From NCBI GenBank assembly GCA_934045075.1, contig OW203729.1, positions 4,785,816 through 4,849,815 of the forward strand: 64,000 bases of DNA. The letters run 5' to 3'. Below are positions 35,201 to 47,200 of this stretch, one piece after another. The first letter of the stretch is position 1, and each line of letters begins with the position of its first letter. The position numbers and the translations under genes were made by a program. This stretch comes from Yponomeuta sedellus (Eukaryota > Arthropoda > Insecta > Lepidoptera > Yponomeutidae). Below the pieces are notes generated by a model. The model saw only the letters and a program-made list of their open reading frames with translations. It was not told where the DNA came from and ran no database searches.

Positions 35201-38200
35201 TATGTATGTATGTATGTATGTATGTATGTATGTATGTATGTATGTATGTATGTATGTATGTATGTATGTATGTATGTATGTATGTATGTATGTATGTATG
35301 TATGTATGTATGTATGTATGTATGTATGTATGTATGTATGTATGTATGTATGTATGTATGTATGAAACTCACAAGTAGCTGGTCCGCTGACGGGCAGAAA
35401 GCCCGTGTCGAGGCTCCCCTCGGCCACCTTCCGCGGCCCGTGCACCACCGCCTCCTGCCCGTCTTCGTCGCGTCGCTTTATCAGGAACTTAATGTCGTGG
35501 CTGTCCACGCCGATCTCCCATCTGGAAATCGAGCCAAAACTCAGTGATACCCATCAGCCACTCATGAATTTTAGTGGTTGCTTTAGTTTTTGAGTACGCG
35601 ACGAGTGTTCGAAAGTAAACGAGGGTTGTTTTAGGGTTCCGCATCTCTGGCGCAGGTCCTCACCGGGCATGGATGCTTTAGTGTGTACCTGTGCCGGATA
35701 GTGGGTCGGGAGCCGTGGATGGAGTGCGGAGGACACGGCGCAGCACACGCGCGCCGTGTGCCCCGCATGGGCGGAGCCGCGCGCCGAACTGGCCGCGGCT
35801 ATTGGGGCGGACCTCTCGCTGCCGGCGATCGTCAGTGGGATGGTCGGCAGGGAGGAGGCCTGGGCGGCGGTCCTCGCTTTCTGCGAGGCCGTCATGGCGA
35901 GGAAGGAGGCGGCGGAGAGGGCGCGAGAGGATGATCCTCTTGCACTCCCTCTCCGCCGTCGGAGAACCGGGCGCAGACGGCGGGCGTATGCCGACCGTCT
36001 GCCGCCATAACGGGGGCCTTCGAGCGGTAGGTCGGGGGGCCCGCCGCTCGATTAAGAGGTCCCGTGCTGGAAGGCGCTCTACGTGTTCCGGAGTGCCTTC
36101 AGCGGAGTAGGGGGGAGCAAACGCATCCCCCCCGGGGGAGTGCCCGCAAGGGCGCCCGCAGACGGGGTCGCGGTAGTGTGCGACAGCGTTCCCGTGGCCC
36201 CGTCCCTTGCGAGTGTGGAGGAACACCCCAGGAGGTTTAGTCGGTATACCGCCCTTTTTAGGGCGGGGAGTCCGACATAACCACCGCGCTCCCCCGAGCC
36301 GGTGGTACCCGTAAAAGGATTCCTCCTGGGTGAAAAAAAAAGGGTTCCGCATCTCAAAAGGAGAAACGGAACCTTTATAGGATCACTGTCTGTCTCACAG
36401 AACATAAGATTATGTTCTGTGGTCTGTCTGTATGTCTGTTATTATGACCCTTTATCTCGGAAAGGCGTGGAGGTATCGAGAAGAAATTGAAACTGGGTCC
36501 TCAGGTCGTACAGTCGTTTCGTCGTCGAAGTTGTAAAAATCTCAAACTTCTAAACAAAAAAGTTACCGCCGTTTATGTCGCAAAAAAAAGCATGTTTTGA
36601 CACTCAAGGAAATCAAAATTCATAGGGTGCTTCCCGTTGACCTAGAACTAACAAAATTAGGCAAGTAGCAATGAATTTTATAAAATTCAATGCATCGTCA
36701 AATGTTCAAATGTATCGTTTATTACTAAATGTATCGTTCGAACCCCGGCTGGGGACAAAAGGTCCTAGGTTTTGGATGTTTTCATGTTATATCGCTGTTT
36801 CTGGTTCCCACGACACAGGGTATTCCAGTGTGGGGCCAGAAGAAATGTGTGTGCCTGTATGTAAATGTTATGTTAAGTATATAAATATATTTGTATATTA
36901 TAAAAAGTACCCGGAACCGGCGTGCGTGCATGCAACTACTTATGAACGTTGATGAAGCGAAGGTGATCTGTCAGGATCGTGGCAGGTGGCAGTCCCTGGT
37001 CTCTGCCTACGCCTCTGGGATACAGGCGTGAGGTTACGTATGTATGTATTTGTAAATAAATCTTAATTATGGAACTATTTTCTTCAATTTTTTTGTGATT
37101 CCACTTGAATTATGGCTACCTTAGAGTTAATGGTTGCTATTTACTAGCGTGCAACAACGAAGGTAGTAAATTATACTTGTGGTCAAAATTGTTGTGACTA
37201 TTCGTTTCATTCGTTTATTTTCAAAATGAGCATTACCCAACTAAGGTAAGGCCCGCCACTGTCTTACAATCCTCCACCAACCCGGACTTGGACCCCGTGG
37301 TGGAGTATGGCCTAACATTTCTGCATTGCAGGAAGAGACCTGTGCCCCAGCACTGGAGACATACAAGGGTTGATAACTAAGCATCATCTCAAGCGAGCAT
37401 GTCTCAAGTCAGATCTTTGTCTATCTGTATGCCAAGTTTAATGTAATTCCGTTCAGCAGTTATTGCGTAACAAACATCTTCACAAAGTTACACACCTACT
37501 AATACTATAAATGTGAAAGTTTCTGAATATGTTTAGAAACTTGGCGTACAGATAGACAAAGATTTGAATTGAGTCATAGACTTGATATCCCGGTAATGCG
37601 TTCTCGTTGGTTGATTTCTAACGGGGACGTTATCGCGGGTTAAAGCTAGTTTATAAGATATTAGTCAGAGGCCTTAAGGGCGGCTTGATAACTTCTGACA
37701 GTAAGGCCCGCCACTGTCTTACATTCCTCCACCAACCCGGACTTGGCCCCCGTGGTGGAGTATGGCCTAACATTCCTGCGATACAGGAAGAGACTCGTGT
37801 CCCAACAGTGGGGACACACAAAGGGTTGACATCAATTCAATTCATAATATTAGTAGGATTATGTATAGGTATTCTTTTTCTTGCACTAACCCGTGCTAAG
37901 GACAATTATTAAAAACCTAGGCTCGGTTAGCCAGAGGTCGCGGGTTCGAGTCCTGGCATTGGTGGAATTTTAACAAATTAGACCTTGTGAATGAAACTGT
38001 ATTTCTAGGTATCATAATTGATGCAAAGCTTCAATGGGGTCCTCATATAGAAAAATTAGCAAATAGGCTTAGTTCACCAGCATATGCAGTCAAAAGAATT
38101 AGGGAACTAACTGACGTCGCAACTGCTAGGCTTGTTTATTTTAGTTACTTCCATAGTCTTATGTCCTATGGCATACTACTGTGGGGACGGGCAGCAGACA

Positions 38201-41200
38201 TTGAGACCATCTTTGTCTTGCAGAAGAGAGCGATCAGATTCATTTATAGGCTGGGTAGTAGAGATTCGTTAAGAGATTTCTATAAAGAAACTAACATCCT
38301 GACAGTTGCCAGTCAGTATATATATGAAAACATTATGTACCTACGTTAGGAAAAATATCAGTAACTTTAAAACTTTAGGTAGCCAACACAATGTAAATAC
38401 TAGAAATAAACATAAACTTTTGTTCCCACTATTTAGGCTGGCAAAGGTTAATACATCCTTCATGGGGCATTGTATACGCTTCTATAATAAAATCCCTGAA
38501 GATATATTAAGCTTGCCTGAATCGCGGTTCAAAAAATATGTTAAGCACACTTTGTGCCAAAAGGGCTACTATAACATAAAGGATTATTTAGATGACAATG
38601 AGGTCTGGAATTAAAGCCAGTACAATGTATGAGTTCTATGTTTATAATAATTCTGTAAACTATGGTAATTAAGGACTTTTGAAAAGACTAAGTTAGGTAC
38701 TTAGAAGTTTTTTTGTCCATTTTTTCTCCTAAATGATCTAGATTTTGAAATGGACACCTAGTTTGAATTGTAACGTTCATTAAGCCGCAGTTTCTGTGCT
38801 ACTTTGAATAAAACCTTTTCATTTAATTCATTTTTAGCCTCTAAATAAGTTTTTAAAAATTAGTAGAATTTATTGTCAAACTTACTTCAGCACATTCTCC
38901 GAATCGGCGCACAGAAGGTCCACAGTATGCTTGTCGCCAGTCTTGATGGTGACGCGTGTGTATTGCTTGTCAGAGTCTCCACTCTTGCGCGTGTAGAGAG
39001 ACTTGGGAACCTTGCCGCCAGGCTTCACCTGCAAAGAATACCGAATACACATTACGTAAAATTTAACCCCCTTTAATTCGGAATTAGAGCACTTTCGATC
39101 CCACCAACAGATAAATTCACCATCCAAAAAAAAGTGGATGCCTGCAACTTTTCTTTTTTATGCATACGTGATTTATTTAAATTAAATTGTTAGTTATTAA
39201 ATTGTATTTCGATAATTGCTAACAATAAACTATTTTTTTGCCTATAAAAAAGGGTAGGGCACATGGCATCTCTCAGAGAGAGAGAGAGAGTATGGGCTTA
39301 ATTATCACGCGTACCCACCGCGGACTGGAATTTTCAATCGCTGAGGTATTTGAACACCTCAGATACTCAGGTTTCCTCACGACGTTTTCCTTAACGGTTA
39401 GCGAGTAGTATTGCTACTAAACTTTGCAAAATGTTTGTCCTACATAACTTAGAAAACAAAGTCATGGATACATGGGAACCGAACCTCGGGTCTCGCTTCC
39501 GAGTCCATTGTTCCACCCACTGAGCTAATCGCTCAACAATACACGAATATCTACCTATGTAAAAGAAGAAGACTTACAATAGAGCTACACTTAGGATCGC
39601 CACGCTCGTCCACCATACTCCCGCCGTAGTACTCGGGCAGCTGGTCGGGGTCGACGACCTTCAGCACCGCCGCTTTCCACTTTTTGCTGTCGGAACCGTA
39701 AATCTTGATCTTGGACAGCGTGTTTTCGTGCATGAACTTTTTCACAACGGAGAAGGCCAGTGCGAACACTTTTGGCGCTGGAATAGAGGAAAATGCAGGC
39801 AATCAGGTTTAAGGTAGGTACACGTTTGTGGCTCAGAGAGGACCCAAATATGTTTTACAGATAGTCTAGAACATGCTCCAACATCAGAATATTTTCGATG
39901 CCGTGTTAATAAGAGAATCCGTGGAAGACATTGATCACAGCCTTTGTTTGGTAAAGACAACGGCTACTGTTATAATAGGCACACAGGAATATGAGATTGC
40001 AACTTGTATTAATTTCTTTCAGCTTTTATTATTTATTTTTATTTTCCATCGTAGGTTTATCTGGAAGAAATTGCTATTTGATAATTGACGCTCTCATTAA
40101 TACGAGTATGATGCCGCCAATTGCACAATTGTATCTTTACAATTTGTTTACGTTATATGCTCTAGTGTACAATAGAACAATAAGTGTCAATAGACATCTT
40201 ATCTTTCCTCTGTGTGTAAATAAAAAATCTTTTTCAAACATCAATGTTTACAGAAACTATAATTGGATCTGATTGCAGTTTTATACAACTGGGCCCTGGT
40301 TAAATGAACGACACTAGTTGTGAAACCGGAAGGTTTCACAACTCCACTGAGCTTAGCGTCAAATGGGAACAGATATCAGGTACCTACAAAGCACCAGACC
40401 TCACGCAAGAATACCAATGAGATGGACCGACAAAATGAAGGCAGCCGCTGCGAGAATGCAGCAGACCGAGAGAAATGCTGTCGTACTTAGGATATTAGCA
40501 GTATTTGTTAAAAAAGGCAGTCAGTATATTTATTTACCCAAAAAAATAGACTTCCTGTCGATATCTATAGCACCGCAGAACGGCCGGCCAGGCATAGTTA
40601 GGTATGCTACATCGGCTTCGGCCCACAGTCATCATGTGGTGAAGACAAGAACGCTAAAACATCTGTGGGTGAAGATGACGACCGCTTTTTCAAGAGAGCG
40701 CCGGTGAAGAAGACTTGGGTAATTCTCATTCGAAAGACGAAACTTCCGTAGAGGACATTTTCAACTCCTATACTCACAGGTGTTGCAATCTCACAAAATA
40801 GTCTCCATTAACACTACATAAGGTAGAGAATTTTTAAAGATTATGAACAAACGAATTCGTAGCGAATGCATCCGACAGAGAACCAAAGTTATCGACATAG
40901 CTCAGAGATGCAGCAAGTGGCAGTGGGCTGGCCATTATCTCGCGAAGAACCGACAGCCATTGGAGTAAACGTGTCCTTGAGTGGAGACCGCGACTCGGCA
41001 AACGTAGTGTAGGACGCCCTCCGACTAGGTGGGATGACGATCGGCGAAAAACTGCAGGGCGATGCTGGATGCGGCAGGCTGAAGACAGGGCGCTATGGCG
41101 CTAATTAAGGGAGGGTTTTGTCCAGCAGTGGACTAGTATAGCCTGACGACGACGACGATGAAAAAAACATCCTTAACGTTGGTGACTTTCCGTCTTTGAA

Positions 41201-44200
41201 ACTGAAAACCTCCCACTTTCCCAAGAAGGCGCCGATGAAGAATTCTTACCGTTAACAAGGTAGCAGACCTTCAAGATCTCCGGGTAGTTGGCCTCGTATA
41301 GTTGCAGCATGGTGACCACCAGCTCAGCTGCGGGTCTCCAGGCGTACTGCCGCATGCTGAAGCCGTCCATGTCGAACAGCACTGTGAGCTGCAAACATGC
41401 CACAGGGTTGAGGATGAGCACTAATGCTAAGCTGTCAGCTAAGGACCAACCAAGCTGTCAGCTTAGGACTATTAGTCAGTGAAGTGTACAGGATTATTTC
41501 AGAAATGGGCAATTCGTTTGTGATTTACTACCACTATTAGTCAGTGAAGTGTACAGGATTATTTCAGAAATGGGCAATTCGTTTGTGATTTACTACCACT
41601 ATTAGTCAGTGAAGTGTACAGGATTATTTCAGAAATGGGCAATTCCTTTGTGATTTACTACCACTATTAGTCAGTGAAGTGTACAGGATTATTTCAGAAA
41701 TGGGCAATTAGTTTGTGATTTACTGCCACTATTAGTCAGTGAAGTGTACAGGATTATTTCAGAAATGGGCAATTCGTTTGTGATATACTACCACTATTAG
41801 TCAGTGAAGTGTACAGGATTATTTCAGAAATGGGCAATTTGTTTGTGATATACTACCACTATTAGTCAGTGAAGTGTACAGGATTATTTCAGAAATGGGC
41901 AATTTGTTTGTGATTTACTACCACTATTAGTCAGTGAAGTGTACAGGATTATTTCAGAAATGGGCAATTCGTTTGTGATTTACTACCACTATTAGTCAGT
42001 GAAGTGTACAGGATTATTTCAGAAATGGGCAATTCGTTTGTGATTTACTACCACTATTAGTCAGTGAAGTGTACAGGATTATTTCAGAAATGGGCAATTC
42101 GTTTGTGATTTACTACCACTATTAGTCAGTGAAGTGTACAGGATTATTTCAGAAATGGGCAATTCGTTTGTGATATACTACCACTATTAGTCAGTGAAGT
42201 GTACAGGATTATTTCAGAAATGGGCAATTTGTTTGTGATTTACTACCACTATTAGTCAGTGAAGTGTACAGGATTATTTCAGAAATGGGCAATTCGTTTG
42301 TGATATACTACCACTATTAGTCAGTGAAGTGTACAGGATTATTTCAGAAATGCGTTTGTGATATACTACCACTATTAGTCAGTGAAGTGTACAGGATTAT
42401 TTCAGAAATGGGCAATTTGTTTGTGATTTACTACCACTATTTAGTCAGTGAAGTGTACAGGATTATTTCAGAAATGGGCAATTCGTTTGTGATTTACTAC
42501 CACTATTAGTCAGTGAAGTGTACAGGATTATTTCTGAAATGGGCAATTTGTTTGTGATATACTACCACTATTAGTCAGTGAAGTGTACAGGATTATTTCA
42601 GAAATGGGCAATTTGTTTGTGATTTACTACCACTATTAGTCAGTGAAGTGTACAGGATTATTTCAGAAATGGGCAATTCGTTTGTGATTTACTACCACTA
42701 TTAGTCAGTGAAGTGTACAGGATTATTTCAGAAATGGGCAATTCGTTTGTGATTTACTACCACTATTAGTCAGTGAAGTGTACAGGATTATTTCAGAAAT
42801 GGGCAATTCGTTTGTGATTTACTACCACTATTAGTCAGTGAAGTGTACAGGATTATTTCAGAAATGGGCAATTCGTTTGTGATATACTACCACTATTAGT
42901 CAGTGAAGTGTACAGGATTATTTCAGAAATGGGCAATTTGTTTGTGATATACTACCACTATTAGTCAGTGAAGTGTACAGGATTATTTCAGAAATGGGCA
43001 ATTTGTTTGTGATTTACTACCACTATTAGTCAGTGAAGTGTACAGGATTATTTCAGAAATGGGCAATTCGTTTGTGATATACTACCACTATTAGTCAGTG
43101 AAGTGTACAGGATTATTTCAGAAATGGGCAATTTGTTTGTGATTTACTACCACTATTAGTCAGTTAAGGCGCTTTAGGGGCGCTAACTAGCGCCATGAAT
43201 GGAATAAAAATCATAACTTGTTTTATAATACGTTTTTGTCTAAAAGTTTTGTTTCGAATGCCTACCATTTAATCTCTTGCACCATCTGTGGTTGACTGGT
43301 AGAAAATGCTTATAGCATTAAGTCCGCCACATTGCCATTGTATTTTTTTACTTATGTGCAATAAACGTATTAATAATAATAAAAGTGAAAGTGAGAAATC
43401 TTAACAACTGTGATACTGATAACTATATTTAGAACCTACAGTCTAGAACCTAGGATCAACAATCTAGGACTTTAATCGATTTCCACCAAAAACTTCCGTT
43501 TGTAGCGGAAATCGATTAAAGTCCTAGGATATTTATGCTACATTCTAGGCTGTTAAGCGGTGGTAGCTCAGTGGATAGAACCATGGACTGGCAAGCGAGA
43601 GCCCCAGGTTCGATCCCGAGTGCGGGCATATACCAATGACTTTGTTTAAACTATTTTTATTTTTAATGCACTAACCCGTGCTAAGGACAAATTTAAAAAC
43701 CTATTTAGAGGCTAAAAATTTCACCCATGCCGGGATTCGAACCCGCAACCTCAGGCCCATCCTGGCGCAGTCGCCCATTGGCTCAATTGGTAGAGCGCTG
43801 GCACGGATAGCCAGAGGTTGCGGGTTCAAATCCCGGCATGGGTGAAATTTTTAGCCTCTAAATAGGTTTTTAAATTTGTCCTTAGCACGGGTTAGTGCAT
43901 TAAAAATAAAAATAGTATAATCATGTGGGTACAGTGATATCGTTCCGATGTAAAACCTAACTGCAAAGTAGGTAGTCGGGGCTGTAAGTGATGCAATTTG
44001 CTTAAGCCAGATGTCGCTGCCTGTACGTAATACAGAGAATAGTGTAGAGGTTCGAAATTTCACTGATGCCGGTGAGTCGCCCATTGGCTCAATTGGTAGA
44101 GCGCTGGCACGGATAGCCAGAGGTTGCGGGTTCGAATCCGGGCATGGGTGAAATTTTTAGCCTCTAAATAGGTTTTTAGACTTTGTTTAATTTCAAAGTT

Positions 44201-47200
44201 ACGTGCATTTGCGAATTTGTAGTCGCAATACCACACGCTAACTGTAAAGGAAAACATCGTGAGGAAACCCGCGCCTTGGTTGGCTCCGCACGTATTGACT
44301 AGTCTTTCCTGTGGGCTAGGCCGACTGTCAGGATGGTATAGGTGCTGGGCAAGCCTACACCATCTATAAAACCATGTCCCAGGCACTACAGCGTCGGGTG
44401 GTCCCTTCACCCATCTAGTGTGAGTGAAGATACCACTGGACACTGTATAAATCATCTCATTAAGTAGATGCAAAAAGGCCAATATTATTAGGATGTATGT
44501 TCTAAAAATAGTTTTTACAGATATTAAGATTTCGCATGATTACTTAAAAAAAAAACCGCATTATAAAACAAGTTATGATTTTTATTCCATTGGTGGTGCT
44601 AGTTAGGGCGCCTAAGCGCCTTAACTGTAGTGCTGTCTCTTCGAATTTCTCGGAAAAAAGCGAGACAGAAAGTTACTTAAGTATTTACTTAGTGAAATAC
44701 TCGATTCAGAAATCGCCCCTTTGTTTTATAGATGGTGCTTAAAAGCATGTGACACATACAATCTGTGTACAATTTGTTCTATGTAGGACAATGATTTATT
44801 GATGACAAATTTTTTGCATGTCCATATAGATAAACAACTAAGCTAAGATTATTTGAAACAATAAAAAATTGCACACTTTACCAGTGTATGTTCTATTTAA
44901 AACAATTCAATGACTTAGGTGCTGATTATATTGTTCTTGATTTTCTGTTGGTGCGCTTGATAAGAATAAATAAATGACCAAACATTCAGACGTTCGTTGA
45001 TAGAACGCGTGAAGATAAAATTTATTAAGGGGCTACGAGGTGCTAATTAGCGCCACCGATGGAATATAAAATTAATAATATTTTTTTTTTTTTTATCAAA
45101 ATGTGAACATCATAAATCTTTATAACTGTGACAACTCTATTTTTAAATGAAAAATGCCTGAATTTATTCAGATAAAAATGTCATTACAAAATAAAATAGT
45201 TACTAAACATGTCACACTTAATAAAAAAAAAATACATGCACAGAACAATATCCAATAAATGTTCATCAAGAACCCATACAATAATAATAATAATTTAAAC
45301 ACACAAAAAAAACACTAACTGAACAAACCACTCCGGAAAATATCTGAGCCAAAGGATCCCAACACGCTGGCAGCATTGCTGTGTCCCAGATACGCACCGG
45401 AGCGGCAGTCAAACCCACGGTCCCTCAAGCGGCGACCCAGCTCCCTAACAAAGATCTTGGTCTGAGTCCCCCAAACTCCCATTGTCTCTACCGCAAGTGG
45501 AACAAAAATGTAATTGTCCATAAGGGCACCATACTTTTGGCCGATTCGGCCGCGGCACCGGGTCTAAGAGAAGTAGCGGCCAAGTGCGAGGGAGCAAATG
45601 TACAGACGCAAGCCACAGTAAACAACGCCCTTTCTCCCAGGGCACAAGAGTAAGACCGTCCGGGCGCTTCCCATCTGTGCGACACAAGCCCGGAGGCTCT
45701 AGCACACAAGGGACGTTGGCAGAAACCAGAGCCCTCAGGACGATGTCGTTCAATGAATGGTGTCTAGACAATCTACCCGCACTCCTAACACAATGCAGCC
45801 CGTGACGTCCAAACTCATCCACCTACGCCCCACAGACACATCGATGCGGCTCGTTGCAACCCAGACGAAGCGCCACTGCTACACGCAGGGAGTCATTGTC
45901 CAGCAAGGTACCTAGCTGTGGTGAAGGTAACGCCTGGAGCCACAAACGCGACTCCGGTTCAGCAATCGCGTGTAAACGCGCCAGCTCTGGATCTGTGCTC
46001 TGACCGACGAGAGCATCTAAAGTGGACTTGCATATGACCTCATCCCAAGAACGCTGACACTCTGGATACTCAGGCAGATCATTCCCAGGACAGCGAGCCT
46101 TCCACAACTCCAGGGCCTCCTCCGCATAAGGGATGCGAAACCCGCCACCATTAAAATTCAAAATGCGAGTGACGAGATCTAACACCCTGTACGATGAAGC
46201 CAAGAAATCCGGGAGCTAAGTGTCCTGCAAACGCCTCACGCCCAGACCTCCATGTCTAATGGGAAGGGAAGCCTGACTCCACTGAGATGAGGTCATATGC
46301 ACGTTAAGGATAGTCTCCAACAATTCTTTTAAAAGCGCGTCGTATTCCATTGATACCTCCATCTTCAGCCACAAAGGAGCCGCACGAATAGTGTAGGTCA
46401 GCCTCGGAATTGATAAACAACTACGCAAAATGGTCAGGGCAACATGGGCCGATAGTTGTTTTAAATGATGCGTAGTTGCCGACAAAATGACAATTTTCGA
46501 ACGCAGCACTCCCGGGATGCCTTCAGGGAAAACTGGGGCACCTAACAGAGTGAAGTTTGTCTGGTCCAAGAGCACGATTCCAGGGACCACGGCATAAAAC
46601 TCCGACCAAAATTCCTGTGACACTAGCCCTGAGCATGGGAATAGTTCACACTTCCGTGTATTCAACTGGAGCCCCAAATCTCTAAAACCCTGTATCAATG
46701 TGTTGAGATCATCCAGAACAACATCTGGGCTGCCACCGATGGTACCGTCATCCAGATACCGCACATTCAAAGGAGACTTTAGAGAGGACACTACATCCTG
46801 AATCGCCAAACGAAAAAGCAACGGCCCCAAAGGATCTCCCCGCTGTGCCCCCACCTGTGAGTTCATTTCATTAACGCCGTAAAATAATTTACTTGGGCTA
46901 CTATAGCACTGGTGGATAAATGGGTTAAGCAATGGAGCCGACGACTTCACTTTACTTAAGATGACGTCCCGCTCAACGGAATTAAAAGCATTTCGGACAT
47001 CAACCTTAACAATAACGTCATCCGCGCCACCTCTAGTCAAAGCATACGAACGAGTGGCATGAATCGCAGCCTCGCAACACAAACGCCAAAACCGAGCTGC
47101 CGCGGTTGCAAAAGAGAAGATAAATCGTCCCTTACAGCGCGGCAACAAAGCTTCGCCACCAAACGGCGAATCACGCCACCAACTGCAATGGGCCGAATTC

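Larger units (their letters stand above)
43164..44624. mobile_element. TTAA MITE, interrupted
   Basis: Ends TTAAGGCGC (43164) and GCGCCTTAA (44624), with inner words CCATGAATGGAATAAAAATC and its inverse. The interior matches 54339-54713 up to CTACATTCTAGGCT (43551), is interrupted, then resumes at GGATGTATGTTCTAAAAATA (44491). Confidence 0.8.

Noticed and set aside
35063..35547. Long open frames reading MYVCMYVC or HTYIHTYI
   Set aside because: They are the TATG microsatellite translated in several frames; only the antisense exon 35373-35521 is real coding sequence.
35683..36352. Long GC-rich frames on both strands
   Set aside because: Only the frame ending at 36010 on the plus strand matches an R1 ORF2 tail; the others are by-products of high GC.
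41468..43163. Possible CRISPR array (regular direct repeats)
   Set aside because: The repeats are contiguous 65-bp units without unique spacers, in a eukaryotic intron; it is a minisatellite.
43557..43630. Functional tRNA gene
   Set aside because: A and B boxes are present but the anticodon arm does not form a normal loop, and it is followed by a SINE core.
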